Under the pieces are notes generated by a model. The model did no database searches, was not told where the DNA came from, and saw only the letters and a list, made by a program, of their open reading frames with translations. Shown piece after piece: positions 57,834 through 64,000 of a stretch of DNA of 64,000 bases. Location: the NCBI RefSeq assembly GCF_035978755.1, contig NZ_CP108414.1:3968001-4032000 (forward strand), read 5' to 3'. The position numbers and the translations under genes were made by a program. The first letter of the stretch is position 1, and every line of letters starts with the position of its first letter. This DNA comes from Streptomyces sp. NBC_01298. GTDB lineage: Bacteria > Actinomycetota > Actinomycetes > Streptomycetales > Streptomycetaceae.

Positions 57834-59287
57834 AAGCCGTATTCCTTCCAGCGGCTGTCGACCAGGGCCGCGGTCGCGGGGTCGGACTCGACCATGTCAG
57901 GCCAGCCGCCGTCCCGGGTGTAACCCTCCGTCGGCAGCTTCTTCGTGGCGTCGATGCCCGCCTTGCCGCCCCAGAACTGCTGGTACGAGGCGTGGTCCAG
58001 GTGGTCCACCGGGCCCTCCACGACGGTGAGGTCGCGGGAGTAGTCCGTATTGCCGAGCGCGCGCCAGGAGACCTCGTGGAGGTCGTGCACGTCGCAGTCC
58101 TTGTCCACCACGATGATCAGCTTGGTCAGCGACATCATGTGCGCGCCCCAGATGGCGTGCATGACCTTCTGCGCGTGCTTCGGGTACTTCTTGTCGATCG
58201 AGACGATCGCGCAGTTGTGGAAGCCGCCCGACTCGGGGAGGTGGTAGTCCACGATGTCCGGGACGATGATCTTGAGGAGCGGCAGGAAGAAGCGTTCCGT
58301 CGCCCGGCCCAGCGGACCGTCCTCCGTCGGCGGCCGGCCCACCACGATCGACTGGATCAGCGGACGCTTGCGCATCGTCACGCAGTCGATCTTCAGTGCG
58401 GGGAAGGGCTCCTGCGGGGTGTAGAAGCCGGTGTGGTCGCCGAAGGGGCCCTCGGGGAGGGTCTCCCCGGGCTCCAGCCAGCCCTCGATGACCACCTCGG
58501 CGTGGGCCGGGACCTGGAGCGGGACCGTCTTGCAGTCCACCATCTCGATCCGCTTGCCCGCCACGAACCCGGCGAAGAGGTACTCGTCGATGTCCCCCGG
58601 CAGCGGCGCGGTCGACGCGTACGTCACGGCCGGCGGGCAGCCGAAGGCGATCGCGACGGGCAGCCGCTCACCGCGGGCCGCGGCCACCGCGTAGTGGTTG
58701 CGGCTGTCCTTGTGGATCTGCCAGTGCATGCCGATGGTGCGCTTGTCGTGGCGCTGGAGGCGGTACAGGCCGAGGTTGCGCACGCCCGTCTCCGGGTGCT
58801 TGGTGTGCGTCAGGCCGAGGTTGAAGAAGGAGCCGCCGTCCTTGGGCCAGGTGAAGAGGGCCGGCAGCTGGTCCAGGTCCACGTCGTCGCCGGTCAGGAC
58901 GACCTCCTGGACGGGCGCGGACTCGCCCTTCACCTTCTTCGGCGGCACGTGCACCATCGAGCCGAGCTTGCCGAAGGCCTCGCGGACGCCGATGAAGCCC
59001 TGCGGCAGCTCGGGCTTGAGCAGGCCGCCGATCTTCTCGCTGATCTCGGCGTACGACTTCAGCCCGAGGGCCTTCAGCAGTCGCCGGTCGGTCCCGAAGA
59101 CGTTCATGGCCAGCGGCATCGCCGAGCCCTTGACGTTCTCGAAGAGCAGCGCGGGTCCGCCCGCCTTGTTCACTCTGTCGACGATCTCCCCGACCTCTAG
59201 GTACGGGTCCACTTCGGCCTTGATGCGCTTGAGGTCGCCCTCTCGCTCCAGAGCCCGGAGCAGCGAGCGGAGATCGTCGTAAGCCAT
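57830..59287 (-). CDS. mqnL: UbiD-like menaquinone biosynthesis decarboxylase (mqnL-type)
   Basis: This prenyl-FMN-dependent decarboxylase acts late in the futalosine pathway. The 485-residue protein begins AYDDLRSLLRALEREGDLKR and has the UbiD blocks RNHYAVAAARGERLPVAIA, the catalytic-acid region EGPFGDHTGFY, and HEVSWRALGNTDYSRDL. It needs the cofactor made by the ubiX product encoded nearby. The ATG at 59287 lacks a strong ribosome site. It heads a three-gene coupled operon (ubiD, small gene, ubiA). Confidence 0.92.
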   Translation of the reverse strand: MAYDDLRSLLRALEREGDLKRIKAEVDPYLEVGEIVDRVNKAGGPALLFENVKGSAMPLAMNVFGTDRRLLKALGLKSYAEISEKIGGLLKPELPQGFIGVREAFGKLGSMVHVPPKKVKGESAPVQEVVLTGDDVDLDQLPALFTWPKDGGSFFNLGLTHTKHPETGVRNLGLYRLQRHDKRTIGMHWQIHKDSRNHYAVAAARGERLPVAIAFGCPPAVTYASTAPLPGDIDEYLFAGFVAGKRIEMVDCKTVPLQVPAHAEVVIEGWLEPGETLPEGPFGDHTGFYTPQEPFPALKIDCVTMRKRPLIQSIVVGRPPTEDGPLGRATERFFLPLLKIIVPDIVDYHLPESGGFHNCAIVSIDKKYPKHAQKVMHAIWGAHMMSLTKLIIVVDKDCDVHDLHEVSWRALGNTDYSRDLTVVEGPVDHLDHASYQQFWGGKAGIDATKKLPTEGYTRDGGWPDMVESDPATAALVDSRWKEYGL

Positions 59288-59404
59288 GCGGCCAATTGTG
59301 GCATCCCCGCTCAGAGCCCGAAGCGCGGCGGGGCCTCTACCCTGGAAGAGTCCACGGCGGGCCTGCCCGGTCCGCACCGTTCTTCTGGGGGTCGGTCCCA
59401 CACC

Positions 59405-59716
59405 GTGCTGCGCTATCTGCCGTTCCTGCTGATCATCGCGCTGACCATCTACACCTTCATCGACTGCCTGAACACGCCGGAGGAAGAGGTCAAGCACCTC
59501 CCGAAGGTCGTCTGGGTCCTGATCATCCTGCTCTTCTCGATCGTCGGGCCGGTGGTGTGGCTGTTCGCGGGCAAGAAGCGGGTGCCCGGCGGCGCCGGCG
59601 ACCGGCCGCGCCCGGGCCGCCGCACGTGGGTGGCCCCCGACGACAACCCGGAGTTCCTGAAGTCCCTGCGCGAGGAGCAGGACGAGCGGGACGGCAAGGA
59701 GCAGGACAAGGAGTAG
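59405..59716 (+). CDS. PLD nuclease N-terminal-domain membrane protein
   Basis: The 103-residue protein has two helices (about 3-20 and 35-55) with the PLDc_N signature FLLIIALTIYTFIDCLNTPE and IVGPVVWLFAGKKR, followed by a charged Asp/Glu-rich tail. It lacks any HKD phospholipase motif. Such proteins are conserved next to ubiD in Streptomyces; the function is unknown. The start GTG at 59405 follows GGGGGT at some distance. Confidence 0.85.
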   Translation: MLRYLPFLLIIALTIYTFIDCLNTPEEEVKHLPKVVWVLIILLFSIVGPVVWLFAGKKRVPGGAGDRPRPGRRTWVAPDDNPEFLKSLREEQDERDGKEQDKE

Positions 59717-59770
59717 GGCCGGAGCCCCGTAGGACCGGAGTCCGGTAGGGCCGGAGCCTCGTCTGCCCCT

Positions 59771-60682
59771 CTACGGAGCTTCCGCGCCCGTCCGGGCCGC
59801 CGCCCGCTGCGCGGCCTGCGCGAAGGCCCGTACGGCGCCGGTGTCCTCACCCGCGCGCCAGACCAGCCCGTACCCGACCGGCTCCGCGTCGGCCACGGGC
59901 ACGTGGGTGACGCCCGGCCGGGCGTGGTACGCCGCGGCGTGCGCCGAGGTCAGCAGGGCGCCCCGGCCCGCCGCGACCAGCATCAGCGCCTCCTGCAGGT
60001 TCGTCACCTCCGGCCCGCGCCGGATCGGCCGCCCGCCCGGGGTGCGCGCCGGGGCCTGGTGTTCGCGCAGGTACGCGGGCAGGTCCCCGGCCACGGCCAG
60101 CAGCGCGACCCCCGCCAGCTCCTCCAGCGTCACGGAGTTCCGCACGGCCAGCGGATGCCCGGCGGCCACGGCCAGCGCCCGCGCCTCGGTGAACAGGGTC
60201 GGCCCCTCCCCCAGATCGGGTTCGCGGACCGGGAACTCGGCGAAGGCCACGTCGAAGTCCCCGCCGCGCAGTTGCCCGTACGGGTCGGAGAGCGGCACCT
60301 CGCACACCTCGACGCTGAGGCCGGGGTGCGTGGTGCGCAGGGCCTGCGCGGCGCGCAGGACGAGTTCGCCGGCGGGCGGGGTGGTGAAGCCGACGTGCAG
60401 CACCCCGTCCGCGGCGCGGGCCGTCGCCGCGGCCCGGTCCAGGGCGGCGGCGATGCCGCGGTGGTGGGGTTCCAGGTCGGCGCGGAGCTGGGCGCCGAGC
60501 GAGGTGAGGGCGACGCTGCGGCTGGTGCGCAGGAAGAGCCGGGCGCCGACGCGCCGTTCGAGGCGCTGCACGAGCTGGCTGACGCGGGCCCGGGAGAGCA
60601 GCATGCGCTCGGCGGTGCGGCCGAAGTGCAGCTCCTCGGCCAGGATCAGGAAGCAGTCCAGCTCATCGCGATCGGTAAGCAT
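59771..60682 (-). CDS. LysR family transcriptional regulator
   Basis: The 303-residue regulator has the N-terminal winged helix (LDCFLILAEELHFGRTAERM, LLSRARVSQLVQRLERRVG, then ARLFLRTSR) and a LysR substrate-binding domain (VLHVGFTTPPAGELVLRAAQ, GDFDVAFAEFPVREPDLG, AAGHPLA). It is divergent from an MFS exporter gene, the classical arrangement for LysR control of efflux or catabolic genes. No ribosome site precedes the ATG at 60682. Confidence 0.9.
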   Translation of the reverse strand: MLTDRDELDCFLILAEELHFGRTAERMLLSRARVSQLVQRLERRVGARLFLRTSRSVALTSLGAQLRADLEPHHRGIAAALDRAAATARAADGVLHVGFTTPPAGELVLRAAQALRTTHPGLSVEVCEVPLSDPYGQLRGGDFDVAFAEFPVREPDLGEGPTLFTEARALAVAAGHPLAVRNSVTLEELAGVALLAVAGDLPAYLREHQAPARTPGGRPIRRGPEVTNLQEALMLVAAGRGALLTSAHAAAYHARPGVTHVPVADAEPVGYGLVWRAGEDTGAVRAFAQAAQRAAARTGAEAP

Positions 60683-60817
60683 GGCTGAACGAACGTTGAG
60701 ATCTTCGCCGTTGTTCCCGGACGGGCGGCGGGCGAGGGTGGTTGAGCCGGCAACTTCCGCTCTTCCTCTCCTTCTTTCCCTCCCTTCCTTCCTCCCTCGA
60801 TCCTGCGAGGTCTTTCC

Positions 60818-62293
60818 GTGGACTCCAACCCTTCCATCCGCGGGCGCCGGCTCGGCGTCCTGCTCGTCCTGTGCGGCGCCATCTTCCTCGAAGGCATCGA
60901 CGTCGCGATGCTGAACGTGGCCCTGCCGTCCATCCGCGCCGATCTCGGCCTCGAAACCGGCGTGCTCCAGTGGGTGATGAGCGCCTACGTGCTCGGCTAC
61001 GGCGGCTTCATGCTGCTCGGCGGCCGCGCGGCCGACCTCTTCGGACGCCGCCGGATGTTCATCGGCTGGCTGACGGTGTTCCTGCTCTTCTCCGGGCTCG
61101 GCGGGCTCGCCACCGAGGGCTGGCAGTTGATCGCCGCCCGCTTCGTGACCGGGGTCGCCGCCGCCTTCATGACCCCGGCGGGCCTGTCCATCATCACCAC
61201 CGGCTTCGACGAGGGGCCCCAGCGCGAGAAGGCGCTGCTCGTCTACTCGGGCACGGCCGCCGCCGGGTTCTCCGTCGGGCTGGTCGCGGGCGGGCTGCTC
61301 GCCTCGGTGGGCTGGCGCTGGGTGTTCTTCGCTCCCGTGGCGCTGGCCGCGCTGATCCTGGCGGGCGCCCTGGCCTTCGTACCGAAGGCGCCGAAGGAGC
61401 TGTCCGCCTCGCTCCGGGAGCGGGGCCGGATCGACCTGTGGGGCGGGGTGCTCGTGACCGCGGGCGTCGTGCTGCTCGTCCTCGGCGTCGAGGAGCTCGC
61501 GGCGCTGCCCGCGGTGGCGGGGCTGGCGCTGCTCGGGGCGTTCGCCCTCGTCGAGCGGCGCACGGCCGAACCCCTGGTCCGGCTGGGCATCCTGCGCTCC
61601 CCCGGGCTGCTGCGGGCGAACGCGGCGGCGCTGCTGTTCTCCGCCGCGTTCTTCGGCTTCCAGTTCCTGGTGGTGCTCTACCTCCAGGAGGTGCGCGGCT
61701 GGTCCACCCTGCAAACCAGCCTGGCGATGCTGGTGATCGGGATCGACGCGGTCCTCTCGCCGACCGTGGTGCCGAAGCTGGTGGCGCGGTACGGGAACGG
61801 CCGCCTGATCTTCGGCGGACTGCTGCTGGCGGCGCTGGCATACGGGCTGTTCCTGCCGCTGGGCGCCGACTGGTCCTACCTGCTGATGCTGCCGAGCCTG
61901 ATCCTGCTCGGGCTGGCCTTCGCCCTGGTCTACGGGCCGCTGACCATCGTCGCCACCGAGGGGGTCGCGGAGGAGGAGCAGGGCCTGGCGGGCGGGCTGC
62001 TGTACACGGCGTTCCAGTTCGGCGCGGCGCTCGGGCTGGCCGGTGTGACGGGGGTGGCGGCCGGCGCCGCCGATCCCCTGGAGGGGTACCGGGCGGCGCT
62101 GCTCGTCCCCTTCGCGGCCGTCCTGGTGGCCGCGGCCGTCAGCCTGCCGGGGCTCCGGCGGGGCTCACACCGCCCAGGGCAGGGGGCGGGCGCCCTCGGT
62201 GCCGGGGACGGAGACGAGGCCGTCGGCGCGCATGGCGACGTACACCTCGGTGTCCGCCAGAGCGTGGACGTGGCGCAGGACGTCCGGGGGTAG
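60818..62293 (+). CDS. MFS transporter (DHA2-like drug exporter)
   Basis: The 491-residue product has about 12-14 helices and MFS signatures: motif A GGRAADLFGRRRMF, motif C-like AAGFSVGLVAGGLLASVGWRW, and FLEGIDVAMLNVALPSIRADL at the first helix. The GTG start at 60818 follows a GCGAGGT site. The last 40 or so residues after PGLRRGSHRPG are Gly/Asp-rich and antisense to the cupin gene, so the functional protein may effectively end near 62165. Probable proton-driven efflux under the divergent LysR regulator. Confidence 0.88.
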   Translation: MDSNPSIRGRRLGVLLVLCGAIFLEGIDVAMLNVALPSIRADLGLETGVLQWVMSAYVLGYGGFMLLGGRAADLFGRRRMFIGWLTVFLLFSGLGGLATEGWQLIAARFVTGVAAAFMTPAGLSIITTGFDEGPQREKALLVYSGTAAAGFSVGLVAGGLLASVGWRWVFFAPVALAALILAGALAFVPKAPKELSASLRERGRIDLWGGVLVTAGVVLLVLGVEELAALPAVAGLALLGAFALVERRTAEPLVRLGILRSPGLLRANAAALLFSAAFFGFQFLVVLYLQEVRGWSTLQTSLAMLVIGIDAVLSPTVVPKLVARYGNGRLIFGGLLLAALAYGLFLPLGADWSYLLMLPSLILLGLAFALVYGPLTIVATEGVAEEEQGLAGGLLYTAFQFGAALGLAGVTGVAAGAADPLEGYRAALLVPFAAVLVAAAVSLPGLRRGSHRPGQGAGALGAGDGDEAVGAHGDVHLGVRQSVDVAQDVRG

Positions 62294-62536
62294 CACCACG
62301 GCTTCACCTGCGGCGACCTTCTCGGTGCGGCCGCCGCAGGTGACGTCCAGGGCTCCGGCGGTGACCGTCCAGACCTGCTCGCGGCTGACGGAGTGCTCGG
62401 GGCCGGTGATCCCGGCGGGGATGGCGGCGCGCCAGGTGCTCAGCTCGGCGCTGCCCCGGCTGGGGGAGGCGAAGCCGGTCATGGTCGCGTTCGGGGTGGT
62501 GATGACCTGGTCGGGGGACGGGGTGATGACGCGCAC
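62165..62536 (-). CDS. cupin domain protein
   Basis: The 123-residue single-cupin protein has the first conserved motif HSVSREQVWTVTAGALDVT and the second EAVVLPPDVLRHVHALADTE; PEHSVSREQ and RHVHAL supply histidine and glutamate metal ligands. The GTG at 62536 has AAGGAAA upstream. It is divergent from marR across a double palindrome. Its 3' end runs 129 bases antisense into the MFS gene. The role may be a small dioxygenase or an effector-binding protein controlled by MarR. Confidence 0.85.
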   Translation of the reverse strand: MRVITPSPDQVITTPNATMTGFASPSRGSAELSTWRAAIPAGITGPEHSVSREQVWTVTAGALDVTCGGRTEKVAAGEAVVLPPDVLRHVHALADTEVYVAMRADGLVSVPGTEGARPLPWAV

Positions 62537-62559
62537 GGCGTTTCCTTCGCTTCCGGGGA

Positions 62560-62611
62560 CAGGTGAGTAAAGGTGCTTTACTCGAGCGAGTAAAGCACCT
62601 TTACTCACCTG
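62560..62611. promoter_or_regulatory. double MarR operator (25-base arms)
   Basis: The arms at 62560-62584 and 62587-62611 are exact reverse complements. Each arm is itself a palindrome of the form GAGTAAAG-N3-CTTTACTC (62565-62583 and 62588-62606), centred 23 bases apart. It lies between the divergent cupin and marR starts and so can repress both. Confidence 0.8.
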
Positions 62612-62626
62612 TGTCACCATGTTTCC

Positions 62627-63100
62627 GTGACCACCCACCAGAGCGACGACGGCATCGAGCTGGCCTTCCTCCTCGGCCTCGGCTTCCAGCTCCTCCTCGG
62701 CGAGTTCACCCGCCGCCTCGACGAGGCCGGGTACGCCGACGGCCTGCGCCCCCTGCACGGCATGGCCTTCCAGGCCCTGGGGCCCGCCGGCGCCACCGCG
62801 ACCGAGCTCGCCGAGCGGCTCGGGGTGACCAAACAGGCCGCCGGACAGCTCGTCGACGACCTGGAGCGGCGCGGCTACCTGCGCCGCACCCCGCACCCCG
62901 AGGGCGGCCGCCGCAAGCTGGTGGTCCTGACCGAGGCCGCCACCGCCCACCTGGGAGCCGCCGGCCGCGTCCTGCACGAGCTGGAGGCCGAGCTCGGCCG
63001 CGGCAGCGTCGACCTCGGCGCCCTGCGCACCGAACTGGGCCGCCTCGTCCGCACCCTGAACGGGGACGGCCCCCTCCCGCCGCTGCGCCCCTCCTGGTGA
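62627..63100 (+). CDS. MarR family transcriptional regulator
   Basis: The 157-residue winged-helix regulator shows TATELAERLGVTKQAAGQLV (about 57-76) as the recognition region, and the wing RRTPHPEGGRRKLVVLTEAA. GTG 62627 begins shortly after a strong double palindrome. It should bind there and repress itself and the divergent cupin gene until a phenolic or oxidant ligand releases it. Confidence 0.93.
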   Translation: MTTHQSDDGIELAFLLGLGFQLLLGEFTRRLDEAGYADGLRPLHGMAFQALGPAGATATELAERLGVTKQAAGQLVDDLERRGYLRRTPHPEGGRRKLVVLTEAATAHLGAAGRVLHELEAELGRGSVDLGALRTELGRLVRTLNGDGPLPPLRPSW

Positions 63101-63126
63101 CGGGGCGGGAAGGCCGGGAACGCCGG

Positions 63127-63159
63127 AGGGGCCGGGTGCCTTTCGGCTGCCCGGCCCCT
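63127..63159. terminator. terminator between marR and ccsB
   Basis: A ten-base perfect stem, AGGGGCCGGG/CCCGGCCCCT with a 13-base loop, lies 26 bases past the marR stop. It is followed by 8-base CCTGCGGT tandem repeats (63163-63200). It may also serve the convergent ccsB transcript. Confidence 0.7.
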
Positions 63160-63204
63160 CCTGTCCTGCGGTCCTGCGATCCTGCGGTCCTGCGGTCCTA
63201 CGCG

Positions 63205-64000
63205 TCAGACTCCCGCGTACGAGTGCTTTCCGCTCAGCAGGATGTTCACGCCGTAGTAGTTCCAGATCCAGCAGGCGAACGCGAAGAGCGCGAGGTACGC
63301 GGCCTTGCGGCCCTTCCAGCCGGCCGTGGCGCGGGCGTGCAGGTAGCAGGCGTACGCCACCCAGGTCACGAAGGACCAGACCTCCTTGGGGTCCCAGCCC
63401 CAGTAGCGGCCCCACGCGTCGCCGGCCCAGATCGCGCCCGCGATGATCGTGAAGGTCCACAGCGGGAAGACCGCCGCGTTGATGCGGTACGAGAACTTGT
63501 CGAGCGAGGCCGCCGACGGGAAGCGCTCCATGACCGAGGTGGCGAACCTGCCCGGCTTGCCGCCCCGCTCGAGCTTGGCCTCGTAGGAGTCGCGGAAGAG
63601 GTACATGACCGCGCCGGCCGCGCCGATGTAGAAGACCGCACCGCAGATGATCGCGGTGGAGACGTGGATCAGCAGCCAGTACGACTTCAGGGCGGGGACC
63701 AGCTGGTCGCTGTCGGTGTAGAGCACCGTGGTGGCGATGCCCAGGTCGAGCAGGACCGTGGTGACCAGGAACAGGCCGAGCCAGCGGACGTTCTTCTTCA
63801 GCACCAGGAGCAGCAGGTACGCGCCGACGGCCACCGTGGAGAAGGTGATCGAGAACTCGTACATGTTGCCCCAGGGGGCCCGCTCCACCGACAGCGCGCG
63901 GGCGCCGACCCCGCCCGCCGCGAGGAGGAACCCGAGGGTGGTCAGCGAGACCGCGATGCGCCCGTACAGGTCGCCCTGGACGGTGCCGCCGGCCGCGCCG
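63205..64000 (-). CDS. ccsB: cytochrome c biogenesis protein CcsB (5' end outside window)
   Basis: This is part of the CcsBA/ResBC system that exports heme and attaches it to apocytochrome c. The visible 264 residues contain the tryptophan-rich heme-handling motif GDAWGRYWGWDPKEVWSFVT and conserved histidines in SYWLLIHVSTAIICGAVFY and YACYLHARATAGWKG, within about eight helices. The reading frame stays open to the window edge (GRIAVSLTTLGFLLAAGGVG), so the start lies beyond 64000. The neighbouring ccsA/resB genes would be expected upstream. Confidence 0.93.
   Translation of the reverse strand, partial: GAAGGTVQGDLYGRIAVSLTTLGFLLAAGGVGARALSVERAPWGNMYEFSITFSTVAVGAYLLLLVLKKNVRWLGLFLVTTVLLDLGIATTVLYTDSDQLVPALKSYWLLIHVSTAIICGAVFYIGAAGAVMYLFRDSYEAKLERGGKPGRFATSVMERFPSAASLDKFSYRINAAVFPLWTFTIIAGAIWAGDAWGRYWGWDPKEVWSFVTWVAYACYLHARATAGWKGRKAAYLALFAFACWIWNYYGVNILLSGKHSYAGV

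Overview
The window is a stretch of a Streptomyces chromosome (or a very close relative). The base composition is very high in GC, GTG and TTG starts are common, third codon positions are almost all G or C, and several gene families are typical of the genus: the HATPase/XRE/DUF397 trio, a Spo0M-like protein, a DUF4229 protein, the futalosine menaquinone pathway and NB-ARC/TPR proteins.

The left end (1-15.4 kb) is a respiratory block. The start of the nuo operon (nuoA, nuoB, nuoC and the first codons of nuoD, minus strand) has a Rex-like palindrome in its promoter region. It is followed by secreted and lipoprotein genes, a geranylgeranyl-reductase-type flavoprotein (probably a menaquinone side-chain reductase), menG/ubiE, a glutaminase, mqnC with an amidohydrolase-like partner, an orphan prepilin peptidase and mqnA.

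From about 15.5 to 52.3 kb the order looks accessory. It holds a cold-shock gene with a hairpin leader, remnants of an acetyltransferase gene and a TetR gene, a TetR/hydrolase operon, a transglycosylase, a gutted TnpB element, a DsbA-like protein, a STAND (NB-ARC) operon with eight TPR-like repeats, a WhiJ-type regulatory trio, two long-chain acyl-CoA synthetases, an AraC regulator, and three translationally coupled genes for small proteins sharing an unusual Gly/Asn motif. Further on are secreted hydrolases, a cysteine-rich leader peptide ahead of a DAACS symporter, and a large FG-GAP secreted protein.

The right end (52.3-64 kb) returns to menaquinone: mqnE, an Lrp regulator, a 44-residue protein, ubiX (mqnM-like), a rhomboid protease, a Uma2 protein, ubiA (mqnP-like), a small coupled gene and ubiD (mqnL-like). 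Then come a phospholipase-D N-terminal-domain membrane protein, a LysR/MFS pair, a cupin/MarR pair sharing a double operator, and the 3' part of ccsB for cytochrome c maturation. NADH dehydrogenase, menaquinone synthesis and tailoring, and cytochrome c assembly are therefore encoded at the two ends with accessory genes between them.

The best candidates for little-described biology are the three-gene NING-motif operon (31.4-33.1 kb), the Cys-leader/symporter unit (47.1-48.8 kb) and the STAND operon (22.2-25.1 kb). Starts were chosen by Shine-Dalgarno sequence, start/stop overlap and family N-termini. Family names are from memory of the protein families; no search was run.
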